This document shows, piece after piece, positions 43,464 to 53,897 of a DNA stretch of 64,000 nucleotides (its first letter is position 1; every line of letters starts with the position of its first letter). Under the pieces are notes generated by a model, which was not told the origin of the DNA, made no database searches, and was given only the letters and a program-made list of their open reading frames with translations. Location of the stretch: assembly GCA_023014485.1 (NCBI GenBank), contig JAJOZX010001072.1:920997-984996 (forward strand). The letters are read 5' to 3'. The DNA comes from Bathynomus jamesi (lineage: Eukaryota; Arthropoda; Malacostraca; Isopoda; Cirolanidae). A program made the position numbers and the translations under genes.

Positions 43464-45826
43464 CACTGGCCAACAAAATGAAACTTTTTTTTCTCATCAC
43501 AAACATGATCACACTTTTCTTAATGCATATTTCGCGCTGATTCCGAATCTGGTTTTATTGTTTTTCTAGCACGTATAGTTATATAGATACATTGGTTTTG
43601 ATATTTTTAAGTTTTTGATATTGCTATAAGAAAATTTATGGATGTATAGATCACACTTAGGAATGCTAAACAACAAATACATCATATACCTTATTCAATG
43701 TACTTATAAATAAAGAATATATACATTATTTTATTAAAAGCGCTGTGAGTGTGATTTCCTTTTGTAAATTTGGCCTGGATTGTCACGATACAGCATCCAA
43801 CAATGGTCCGCCATCATGCTTTCATTCTAATATCCTTGGTAGCGCTTCTCCATCATCTGAATATCTTGATGGAAGCGCTCTCCTTGCTCGTCACTCACTG
43901 CACCAAGGTTTTCAGGAAAGAAATCTAAGTGGGAATGCAGGAACTGAATTTTTAACGACATTCGACACTCCATTTCTTTGAAGGCATCAAGGAGGTTCTT
44001 GACTCCATCCTGATACGCAGGTGACTTGTTGCTTCAAGAAAGTTTTCACATATCCATTTGAACGCCAGCCAAGCCTTCAATTCCAGCGGACTTAGGACTT
44101 TTTCAAATTCAGTGTCATTCAAAACCTCCCTTATTTGTGGCCCAACAAAAATTCCTTCCTTCAATTTTGCTGCAGTAACCTTCGGAAATTTCCCTGAAAG
44201 ATATTGGAACCCTTCAGAATTGACTTTACCCATTGCTTTAACAAAATTCTTCATCAAACCAAGTTTAATGTGAAGAGGTGGCAGATAGATCTTTTGGGGA
44301 TCCACTAAAGGGACAGACTGGACATTGCTTATCCCTGGGACATATGTATACCTAAGTGGCCAGTCACTTTTGGTGTAATGTTCTATAGTGGCGCGACTGT
44401 CCCACAGGCAAAGGAAACAACAAAATTTTGTGAATCCTGACTGCATACCCATAAGCATTCCTATAACTTTTAGATCTCCACAAACATTCCATTGATGACT
44501 GTCGTATTTGATTGCCTTAAGTAGTATATCCATATTGTCATATGTCTCTTTTAGATGGACGGAATGGGCAATGGGGATGGATGGCATTATATTACCATTA
44601 TGCGAAAGAACTGCTTTCAGGCTTCTCTGCGACGAATCAATAAAGAGGCGCCACTCAGATGCCACATACGTCTGAGATATGGCTGTAAATAGTCCATTGA
44701 TGTCATGGCAATAACAGAGAGGACCGTCTACTGAAAAGAATGCTGTTAATTCAAAATTCCGCTTTCGGTAGTAACTAATACGAACATTGTTCTCAAGTAA
44801 ATTGTTCTCCTTTAGTCTTGAGGCGAGAAGCTCTGATTTCTCTTTAGACAGCGATAAGTCTCTAACAAGATCATTCAACTGTCCTTGGTTAACTTTTTAG
44901 GATCTAAATGTCTACCTTCAAGAGTGTACTCTGGTTCTGTAGATGGTCCGGAAACGCTAGTTGCACCTTCATCACTTTCCATGTCATCTATGATAGAATC
45001 TAGCCTATCACTTGGGGGAATTAGAATGGGCAATGTTTCATCATGTTTTACTGGTCTACGTGCTGAATCCAAGTTTGGATATACAATCTGGTGTTTGTTC
45101 TTGGCAGAAAACCCCATTAAGTTCACACTACAAAAATAACAGTCTTCATGATGATCTCTCGGCTCCCTCCATATCATGGGTATGGCAAATGGCATTGAAG
45201 CTTTCTTTTTGTTAAGCCAATCACGTAATTCATTTGAACAGCCAGAACAGATTTGATGTGGCGCCCATGGTTTATCTTGGTCACCTAGATGGCAACCAAA
45301 GTATAGCTTGTATATTTTCTTAATGTCGGTTGTAATACTTCGTCGCTGTGTTTTAGTTGTCAACTGGCCGCATACGAAACAGAACTTGTCGGGGTCATTT
45401 TTACATTGTCGAGGCATGTTGACTGACCTGAGCAAACTATAAATTCAAAAAAAATGTACACCAACTTGACACAAGTTCTTGGACTGGACTGATCTTTTGA
45501 CACACAAAGCACGGCGTTGTTGCCTGAATCACAATGCTGCTAGACGTAAAAGCTCACACCTGAAATACATAAGATGTATAATTAAGATAATTGAAATAAA
45601 TAAGATGAATAAACTAAAAAAACACAATAAAATAAACACAATCACATGTTGAAATATTAGTATTTTGCCTATTTAAAATGGTTAAATCTGTGTAGTTATA
45701 TATATGCCTTCATCTTGAAAACTATACGTGCTGGAAAAAATCTGAATGCAGTTTAGGAATCAGCGTGAAAAATGCTATCCAGCCACCACAAATTTTACTC
45801 TGATGAAAAATCTTTGTTGACCAGTG
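43464..45826 (-). mobile_element. CACTG-ended DNA transposon, 2363 bp, TTA duplication
   Basis: The ends are CACTGGCCAACAAA and TTTGTTGACCAGTG. Comparison with body A (CTCATTATTTGTG at about 28147) shows a 3-bp duplication, TTA (43461-43463 and 45827-45829). CAC-starting ends with a 3-bp duplication fit the CACTA/Mirage/Chapaev group. The encoded protein is on the minus strand. Confidence 0.87.
43735..45417 (-). pseudogene. transposase of the CACTG-ended element, frameshifted
   Basis: ATG at 45417 begins M-P-R-Q-C-K-N-D-P-D, and the N-terminus has zinc-type pairs C-F-V-C, C-S-G-C and C-Y-F-C (residues 12-108). A frameshift near 44900 leads into N-D-L-V-R-D-L-S-L-S-K. The core has D-W/E-W-R-L-F-I-D-S-S-Q-R-S-L, P-I-A-H-S, C-G-D-L-K-V and C-F-L-C-L-W-D-S-R-A, then L-P-P-L-H-I-K-L-G-L-M-K. 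After a second shift near 43985 the C-terminus continues with F-L-H-S-H-L-D-F-F-P-E-N and E-Q-G-E-R-F-H-Q-D-I to TAA at 43735. I recognise the family as widespread transposon-derived proteins in arthropods. Catalytic residues are not assigned by eye. Confidence 0.78.
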
Positions 45827-46700
45827 TTATTTGTGATCCACTCTCTTAATTCAAAATTACCTTCTTTCATTATTTTATCTGCTTTTATGTAAACTTTATT
45901 TAATTCTGACTCTGTTTTGGTTGATCCTACAAGGTTATCTACATAGAAGTGATCTTTCAAGAACTGAACAGTTAAATCATTTTCATTATACAAATTTAAG
46001 TGATATTTGATGGTTAAGCCAGTAAACTAGGCCTTCCATTTGCCCCAAACAAAACCACATTAAATTTAAATGTTTTAAACCCTTTATTTAAGTCATATGG
46101 ATCATTAAACCACAAGAATCTTAGTTGATCTTTGTCATAGTCATTTTTCAGATGAATTCTCAAAAAAGCTTTGCTTATATCACTTTGAACTGCATAGTTA
46201 TCTAATTTAAATCTTAGAAGGATTTTTACAAGGTCTGAAATAAGATTAGGCCCTTCTATGAGACAGTCATTCAAGCTATGATTATTGCCATCTTTAAGAC
46301 TACAGTTATACACAACTCTAAGTTTTGTTGTGGGTGCATCCTTTCTATAGACTCCTCTATGAGTAAGATAATGGCAGTTGTCTTTTTTAAAGGGGTGATC
46401 TTTAACTTCCTCAATGAAGCCTTTTTCCAACTGGTCCTTGAAAACATCATCGTACATTTTAATTCTATTGTCATTTTTTAATCTTTTCATCAAATTATAG
46501 AGATGACCTTTAGCTACCTTTAGATTATCATTTAATTTTGGACTATTGATCTTCCAAGGTAGTTCAATTGAATAATGGCCATTTTCATACATGATGGTAT
46601 TTTCAAAATTTTCAACCATTAATTGATTTTCGTCTGTATGATCACCATCTTGCACCCCCACTGACTCTAATAGCCAGAGCTGTTGTACACCTTTATCTAA
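45827..46700 (-). pseudogene. BEL body B: reverse transcriptase
   Basis: The frame 46661-46014 (215 codons) spans L-R-V-V-Y-N-C-S, V-Q-S-D-I-S-K-A-F-L and on into F-N-V-V-L-F-G-A-N without the piggyBac that splits body A. The following segment with F-Y-V-D-N-L-V-G-S is at 45993-45830, after a frameshift at about 46010. The remainder lies beyond the CACTG element, at 43463 and below. Function as for body A. Confidence 0.85.
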
Positions 46701-46794
46701 TTCTTTCAGTTGTTAATGATTTCTTCAATATTTCAGTATTTATGTCATTATTTGAGTTGTGTAAGATCTTGTCATAATAGGGCGAGTTCGTTAG

Positions 46795-47430
46795 TCATAT
46801 ATTTTTATTTTTCATTGTTATTTTATATTTATCTATGTGTCCCAGTGGAGCTATACCCCAGTGAGTATCTAGAGCTATCCCATCTCCTATTCTGACTATG
46901 CCCTTCTGAATTAAGTGAATATAATCAGCTCCAATTAACATTTGAACATTATCTATTGTATCATCATTTAAATTTCTAACTGCAATTTTATATTGCTTTT
47001 TAAGTTGTTGTATTACTTGTTTTAAATTTGATATTTTAAATTTTTGTTGACCAACTTGTTTAGTGACTACTGCTTCTATGTTTGTTGTTTTATTCTCTGT
47101 GGATATATCCAGATCTAAATTGACTGTACTATATTTTTCTTTCTGTTCATTTTCTTTGACAAATGATGTTATATACAATTCTTGTTCATTTTTATGAGTT
47201 TGTAGGCCTAATTGATTAACTAATGATTGATCTACAAATGTTTGTTGGGAACAAGAATCTATTAGACATCTTATAGGAGTTGTCCCACCTTTTTTATTTT
47301 TTAAATCTGAAGTTATTGTAGGTAGAAGTACACTAGAATTTTCAGTGACATTATTTATTGATAGATGTCCATTAAATGTTTTTTTCATTTTTCTTCGTGT
47401 TTTGTTTATTTGAATTTTTAAATGAATCAC
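46795..47430 (-). pseudogene. BEL body B: aspartic protease (DUF1758-like)
   Basis: An open stretch of 211 codons, better preserved than in body A. R-C-L-I-D-S-C-S-Q-Q-T-F-V marks the active-site loop (Asp-Ser-Cys instead of Asp-Ser/Thr-Gly, the same as in body A, so probably ancestral to both). M-L-I-G-A-D-Y and H-W-G-I-A-P-L-G follow. Confidence 0.82.
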
Positions 47431-47439
47431 ATGATTTAA

Positions 47440-49260
47440 ACATGATTTAAACTTTCACAATTAACACATTTGAATCTTATTTTTGTTTTGCAGTCTTTGT
47501 TAGTATGTCCTGCACCTGTGCATTTAGTACAAAGGTTTAACTGAGAACACCTGTTTATCCGGGATTCTAAGTCTACATATTTAGTACATCGTGTGCTATT
47601 GTGATCATCAGCCGAACAAAATTTACACTTACGTACAAATTCTGTCGTAACATTAAAATTTTGTAGTGTAGGAGTTAGACCTATCAGTTTTTGTTCTGAT
47701 TTTTCTTTTTGTTGTTGTTGTGGCTTTGGTTTTGTTTGAATTTTCTTTGTTTGGTTTATTTGTGAATCAATTTTTGTTTTGTTTGTGAATTAATCTTTGA
47801 AGATTTGTACATTGACAACACATTTGGAAATTCATTCCTTATTTCACCAAGGGTAGGGTATGTATTTCCCGTTATTTTTTGGAAAATATCCCTAATTTCT
47901 GTATGTAAACAATCAAATATTATGGCTTGGGTAAACCATGCTGATTTCTCTAGATCTACGTCATTATTTTGTAGATGACCTAACATGCATTCAATTTCAC
48001 AATAGAAATTGTACAGATCCTGATGGTTATCCTTGGCTGGTTTTATATTTTTTAATTTAATTGCTAAATCATTTACTATTTCTTTTTCACTTAGGAAATT
48101 TCTTTCTAGTAATTTGAGAGCTATTTTATATGAGCTACCTATTGCTGGTAAGGCATCAACCAGTTTTAGGGCTGGGCCCTTTAAATAATTAAGCAGATAA
48201 CTGAATTTGTCAACATCAGATATATAATCTTTGTTGCCAATTAAACTATCAAACTTTTCCAGAAAAGCCTGAAATTTTGTTCGATCACCCTCAAATATTG
48301 GTACTTGTAATAAATGCAAAAAACTTCACTTTTTTACGTGAAGGTCAAAATATGAGAATAAAAACCCACTCTAATAGACAGAGTTTATTTCCACGACAGT
48401 TTCGACGCCCACTGGCATCCTCCTTATAAGCTGACCCTGTAATAAAATGCCCTTCTGGTTTCGGGAGAACGATATCTAACCTAGGTGCGAATTTCTCAAT
48501 GGTCTCTGGATTATTTCCTAATCGCCTTTTTTCATTCGTTTTTCTGTTTATAATTTCTGTATAATAAACAACAATGTAATAACCAATGTAATAATAAATT
48601 TATAATTTCTGTAATTAATAATTATGCAATATTAAATGTAATAAATTTAATTATAAATGTAATAATTATGTAAAAATAATAGAATCTGTATGTTTAGAAC
48701 AGGAAGATAGTTTTAAAATTTGTGCGAATGTACTTAATGAAAATGCCCCTCCTGTCTCGAGAGAATGGAATCCAACCTAGGTGCGAATTTCTTAACGGTC
48801 GATCCCAGAACTGTTTTTCCCTCTTGTTTTGTTTCATTTGTGTTTCTGTATCCACCCGAGGAGGATGCCAGTGGGCGTCGAAACTGTCGTGGAAATAAAC
48901 TCTGTCTATTAGAGTGGGTTTTTATTCTGGTACTTGTAATGTTGGTAACTTGGCTTTTATTTGTTTATTGTCATCATTAGAAATGGATGCATTTCTTAAG
49001 GCATCAATCAAACTTTGATTTGCATCTTCTAAATTATTTGGTAGATTAATTATCTAAAGCAGCGTATAATTCATTTATATGAGAATCTATTTAAAAAATA
49101 TCTGTTCTTGTTCACACAAAAGTGTGATATACAGTATGTCTCTTCGCCAACATTTAATCCATCAGTTTCTGTAACAATTTCCTCGTCTATAATTATTATT
49201 TCCTGTTTAATTCTATTTAAACCACCCAAAATAGTATCATAATCCCTTTTATTTGGATTT
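47440..49260 (-). pseudogene. BEL body B: gag with zinc knuckles, split by a small retroelement
   Basis: The frame 48319-47756 repeats the capsid-like region of body A, starting within L-Q-V-P-I-F-E-G-D-R. The knuckle region with C-x2-C-x4-H-x4-C patterns is at 47725-47455. The N-terminal part lies beyond the insert, at 48941 and above (I-D-A-L-R-N-A-S-I-S-N-D-D). A short deletion in the knuckle linker (about 47770) distinguishes B from A. Confidence 0.8.
48312..48927. mobile_element. 616-bp retroelement with inverted ends, 13-bp target duplication
   Basis: Absent from body A and flanked by TGGTACTTGTAAT (48299-48311 and 48928-48940). A block of about 68 bp at the right (about 48859-48927, ending GAGTGGGTTTTTATTC) is repeated inverted at the left (about 48357-48424). 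Inside, a block of about 110 bp with AACCTAGGTGCGAATTTCT occurs twice in direct orientation (about 48448 and 48748). A long target duplication with both inverted and direct terminal-type repeats fits a non-autonomous Penelope-like element; there is no reverse transcriptase. The inference is moderate. Confidence 0.6.
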
Positions 49261-49820
49261 TTTTGCTATTAAAGCTAGTTAAAAGCCTGGTAATGACTCC
49301 CTTCCTTGCTGATTTATTCCTTTTTAATGATTTAATCTTTGCCCCAATTGCATCACTTTCAGCCATATTTTGTTTATTTTGTTTTTTTCCAAAACTAAGT
49401 CCCCGAAATCCTAAAAACCCTTTCAACTCTATAAATAAGCTTTATTTTATATTATGTATACAATACTTAAGCTTTATTTTGGTTAAATAGGCTAGGCTTC
49501 AGATTATCCTTATTCTAGAATTTTACCACATTTATGGCCAAATGATAAGTTTTGAAGTATTTGAATTATTTCTTATTTTTATTTTCAGTTACGGCTTCGT
49601 AATTTATTATTATTTATATGTAGTAAATGTCTGAAAAAGCCAAACATGGAATAAATTCTGTTCAGATGTCAAAATGTTAGGCCTATCATTCTGGTCAATA
49701 TTAACCATCAAAATTTGATAAGGCGTAATTTTTTGTCTTTTTTTTTGTTTGTTTGTTTGTTTGTTTTAATTCTGTTTTGTTATTTTATTCAAGGTTAAGG
49801 TTTTCACAGCAAATAACCCT

Positions 49821-49838
49821 TCCCCACACGGGCTCCCA
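49821..49838 (-). other. candidate primer-binding site, body B
   Basis: Identical in sequence and in 9-base spacing from the LTR to the candidate at 40047-40064. Confidence 0.35.
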
Positions 49839-49847
49839 TTATAGTTA

Positions 49848-50397
49848 TGGAAAAAATGGGTCCTGCTGCAACTAGAGTAGCCCAAACAGAGCCTAGGCTA
49901 CGTTGAAGATGGAAGACCTAGGCTAAAGATGAACCAGCCTAGCTATGTGTCCATAAACAGGACTTCCATACTTTATTGTTAAACAATTACAGCTGAAATG
50001 TCAGCTTATTTAACCTAAATTTAATAACCGAACGGAAATTCATGAACTTCTTACCTTGAAATTATATATAAATTCAATTTTTTGACACCAATAATGAGCT
50101 TTTTTATTCCGGCTTCTTTGTCTCAAGCCCCTGCTTGTTCTTCTCCCCCTTCTTTGTTCTTATTGCGAATCTGCGATCTTTTCTTCTTTTTCCCAAAACC
50201 ATGTTGCCATTTCTAGCTGTGGGATCTTTTTTCTTTTCATCCCATATTTGTTTCTTCGTTGGTGTCTTTTTAATTTTTCTCAACAAGAGTTCAAGTTCTC
50301 CTTCTGATTTACTTTTATTGTTATTATTTTTGAATGTCAATGTGGCTTATCCAAGATTAGGTGAGTCTTCCATTTCGGTACTCCCAAATTTTCTACA
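49848..50397 (-). repeat. BEL LTR 3 (5' LTR of body B)
   Basis: Starts TGGAAAAAAT on the plus strand and ends TTTTCTACA; the flank TAGACTA follows directly. It has a small duplication relative to LTR 2 (GCGAATCTGCGATC at about 50165). Confidence 0.9.
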
Positions 50398-50676
50398 TAG
50401 ACTATTTCACTTATTCAGCTTGAAAAAATCCGATTTTGGCAGTCAAAAGGTATGTCATCCTATCAAATACAGTAGGTCTTAAGTATATTGTACCTTGTGT
50501 TATTGTCACTATAAGTTAAAGATATGCTCGCACTGTGGTGTTACCCCTTCTTATAAAAGCTGGCTTGTGATTAAAAATCTGTAAGATTTTATCATTATAA
50601 AATGTAGCTCATAACTTAGATAACCCTGATACGCCCCAGTGGATTCATGTTTTCCAAATGAAATGTAAAGTAATGC

Positions 50677-52066
50677 TGATGTGTTCGAAAAGTCCTATCA
50701 CCCCCTAGAAAATGTACATATTGTAATACCAATTTTATTTTTGTGTGATTAATTGAATTTATATGTGATTCATTGACAGTTTTTCTTCTTTTCCAGGTAT
50801 TAGAGTTGTGTGAACAATGGCAGACCAGTCCACTTACACTCTGGAGGAAAGGATAGTAATGAGCACATTGGCTCATGAAAGGTCACATACTGGCAAAATG
50901 ATGCAGGATATCCAGAATGATTTCAACACAAGATTCAATAAGGCTGCACCACCAAACAAGACGGTATTACGCTGGGAGAAAAAGCTGTTTGACACTGGCG
51001 GCTCCATCAAGGACAGACCACGGTCGGGAAGACCAACAACGCGAGCAGAACAGTGTGAAGGTGTGATTGCATCGGTGGCTCGTTCACCGAAAAAATCACT
51101 TCGGAAACGGTCACCAGAACTTAAGTTCCCCATGTCCACAATGAGAGATCACATGACAAAAGATCTCTGCATGAAACCATACCGCCCGTCATTTGTTAAT
51201 GAATTAAGCGATACAGACATGCAGAAACGATATGAAGCCTGTGCACGGTTTTTGACCGTTTTTCCAACAATTCCTGCACGTGGAACAGTGATATTTTTTG
51301 ACGAGTGTGCAATTTACCCTAGCGCCAAAATGAGAAATGTTTACTTCTGGAGCAAGTAAAATCCACACTTCTTTGAGGAACTGGAACATCATCCACCGCA
51401 CGTGATGATTTGGACTGCAATGTCTGCCAGGAACGTGTTCGGTCCATATTTTTTTGAGGGTCCTGTCAACCAAACTGCCTACCTCAACATGTTACGGGAC
51501 TGGTTTGTGCCTGAGCTCGAACGTTTAGGGCTGCTTGGTAGGGTGTGGTTTCACCAAGACGGGGCTCCGGCTCATTTTGCCATTAATGTGAGGGATTTCC
51601 TTAACGAAGTGTTCAGAGACAAATGGATCGGTGGTAGCTCGCAACATTTACCTGCCCCTCTTGAGTGGCCGCCCCGAAGTCCAGATCTGTCTTCATGTGA
51701 CAATGCGTTATGGGGTTTCGTCAAGCAGAACGTATCCCGGGTGCGTTGCACACAACAAAGGAAGTGAAACACGCTGTTCGAGATGCATTTGGTGCAATCA
51801 CTCCAGCAATGCTGCGTCGATTCTCACCCCGCACATGGAGGCGCATAATTCTTTGTTACGAAAATGATGGTGCACAAACAGATATTCTAGACTAGTAACT
51901 GCAATTATTAACTGTATTTACTGTAATTAAAGTAAGTGTTGCTAGTGACTTGTTTCTTAAATTACACCTACCACATATAAATACAATTAATCACACAAAA
52001 ATAAAATTGGTTAATATTACAATATGTACATTTTGTAGGGGGTGACGGGACTTTTCGAACACCCTG
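50677..52066 (+). mobile_element. mariner-type transposon, about 1390 bp
   Basis: The left end GTGTTCGAAAAGTCCTATCA and the right end (reversed) CAGGGTGTTCGAAAAGTCCC form inverted repeats that extend for about 90 bp, including TGTACATATTGTAATA. TA lies at 52067-52068; the outermost four bases and TA at the left have decayed. Confidence 0.85.
50817..51895 (+). pseudogene. mariner transposase (DUF4817/DDE_3 type), one stop and one frameshift
   Basis: ATG at 50817; M-A-D-Q-S-T-Y-T-L-E-E-R opens the HTH region, with L-R-W-E-K-K-L-F-D-T-G-G-S as its end and a G-R-P linker (about 51035). The catalytic blocks are I-F-F-D-E-C-A (first Asp, about 51295), W-F-H-Q-D-G-A-P-A-H (second Asp, about 51553) and W-P-P-R-S-P-D-L-S-S-C-D (about 51670). 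There are 46 residues between the second Asp and the Asp of S-C-D, longer than in the element at 12592. TAA at 51357 replaces what is probably a Glu codon, and a shift at about 51735 moves the last 55 codons to another frame. Confidence 0.87.
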
Positions 52067-52068
52067 TA

Positions 52069-52913
52069 GATCTTTAGTTAGCTAGTTTTAAGAAAAATTT
52101 GGGGACTTTCTTGAATAAGAGGGGTTGTATATTCTTATTTGTCTTGAGAGTGACAATTTGTATAATTTTATTATAAGTTATAACTTGTGGGTTGGGTAGA
52201 CCCAAGTGATTCATGTTTTCCTAATGATATGTAGCAATGTAGTTTAAACAGACAAAGCTTTACTATGCAGGGTGTGCTCATAGAGAAGCCATAGGGTCTC
52301 TAATTACTAGCCTAGCCTAACCAGCTAGCTACTGCTAAGAACTTTTATAAAGAATGCTTAAAATATTTATTTATTTCGGCTTTATAAACTGGCCATTAAA
52401 TTTCTAGGCGAGTTTTTATTTTAGCCATTAAATTTATAATTGGGGGCTGAGGTGGGGTGATGATGAAGGAATTACCGGATACAAGATAAAATTAATGTAA
52501 AATCTTCAATGATTAGGGGGAATTCATTATCTAATAGGCTTGTAATGAACCCTCACTTGTTGTAATGCAATTATATGCATATTCCATATTTCTGAAATGT
52601 CTAATGAAATGTTTAATGAAATGACTAACAATGAAATGTCTAATGCAGGAAAGTTTAAAGAAGTTAAGTTTAAATATAAGTTTATTTAACTTCATATAAA
52701 AAGATTTGTTTCGCAGCATCTAAAAGTTTTTGATTTTGAATTTATATTAATTTCTTCTTCTTGTAATTAACCCTGTATATCATGTATGCAAAATGATTTA
52801 GAGAGTGATAGACATACATAAGTTCATGAATAAGGATTAATTGAGAATATACGAACAAACAAACCTGGTGTACAATTTTTTATATAAATTGGGCATCCTA
52901 AATGATCACATTA
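52069..52913. other. no gene seen
   Basis: AT-rich spacer between two mariner-type elements. A repeated phrase (AATGAAATGTCTAATG, 52590-52650) and no coding motif. Confidence 0.5.
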
Positions 52914-52915
52914 TA

Positions 52916-53450
52916 CCGGGTGTCCGAGAATTATCTGTACAATGTTTGGCTGTTATTAAAAGTCAACCATGAAGTGTAGAAATTCCAGTGTTGTCCCATT
53001 TTACAGAGAAACTCATTAAATTTTTTCTGATAACCAGACATTGATGATTTAAAAGCAAGAATCACAGCTGCTATTGAGCGAATTGATGTGGATATGCTGC
53101 AGCGTACATGGCAACATTTGGATTATCGATTGGATGTTTTGCGAATCACTGATGGTGCACATATCGAATGTTTGTAACAACGTCACTTTAATAAAAGAAA
53201 CTTTTGAAAATACAGATTCTAAATAATCTTGTTTAAGAATTTTACGTTTATTATCAAGAATTTTATTAAAAGATGAAATTGTACAGATAATTTTCGGACA
53301 CACTGGAATTTCTAAAAAACTTGTCAAAACTTGGTATCAGAAAAAACTTAATGAGATTCTCTGTAAAATGGGACAAACTGGAATTTCTACACTTCATGGT
53401 TGACTTTTAATAACAGCCAAAACTTGTACAGATAATTCTCGGACACCCTG
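52916..53450 (+). mobile_element. mariner-derived MITE, 535 bp, with a transposase tail
   Basis: Inverted repeats of about 130 bp begin CCGGGTGTCCGAGAATTATC at the left and end GATAATTCTCGGACACCCTG at the right. TA flanks both (52914-52915 and 53451-53452). Between the repeats, 53045-53177 (plus) encodes 44 codons that resemble the extreme C-terminus of DUF4817/DDE_3 mariner transposases (T-A-A-I-E-R-I-D, M-L-Q-R-T-W-Q, D-Y-R-L-D-V, then G-A-H-I-E and a stop). So it is an internal-deletion derivative of a full mariner. Confidence 0.83.
53045..53178 (+). pseudogene. mariner transposase C-terminal remnant
   Basis: About 44 in-frame codons ending at TAA near 53178, containing M-L-Q-R-T-W-Q-H-L-D-Y-R-L-D-V. 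This is the conserved last segment of the transposase family seen at 12713-13802. Nothing of the catalytic domain is left. Confidence 0.7.
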
Positions 53451-53897
53451 TATATATTTTGGTTCTATTTCCACTTATAAAGTTGGCTAGCCTAATCTTT
53501 TTGCTATTCAAGTAGTATATCCGGTGTTGGCCTACTGGATATACTACTTCAGCACTTTCTTGCTGAAATAAAGGCTGTTCAACAATAAATTTCCGTCTCT
53601 AACTTTATCTATCCCCTTTTTAAAATTTGTAAAAATTGAACAACTGCAGGTACTTTGAGTGCGACACTTAGAGATAATAAGATTATAAATAATGAAACCA
53701 AACAACTTTGAAAGAAGAATGCGAACCTTTATAAAAGAGTCGAGGAATTCCTATATCCCCAATTTCCTTTCTGGCTGCATTATAAATTATAATTTCGTTT
53801 TCCAGTAAACTAAATTAAGTTTTAACGGCTGTGGCATATACTAACTAACTAACTATAATATACACGTCAGTTATGAGATACAAGGAAACGGGGTGTT

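Larger units (their letters stand above)
23968..50397 (-). mobile_element. tandem BEL/Pao retrotransposon: LTR-A-LTR-B-LTR
   Basis: Two BEL/Pao bodies in the same minus-strand orientation share a central terminal repeat. The three LTRs are 23968-24815 (holding an insert), 40074-40612 and 49848-50397. Subtracting later insertions, body A is about 6243 bp and body B about 6240 bp. TAGACTA directly abuts both outer ends (23961-23967 and 50398-50404). Because the BEL target duplication is about 5 bp, TAGAC(TA) can serve as the single target-site repeat for the whole array. I infer one integration followed by LTR-LTR recombination or tandem integration, then decay and nested insertion in both bodies. 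Confidence 0.88.

Noticed and set aside
48850..48900. Functional hammerhead ribozyme
   Set aside because: The CNGANGA-stem-GAAA order is suggestive but one core base differs and stem III with the cleavage site could not be placed. Kept only as a hypothesis.
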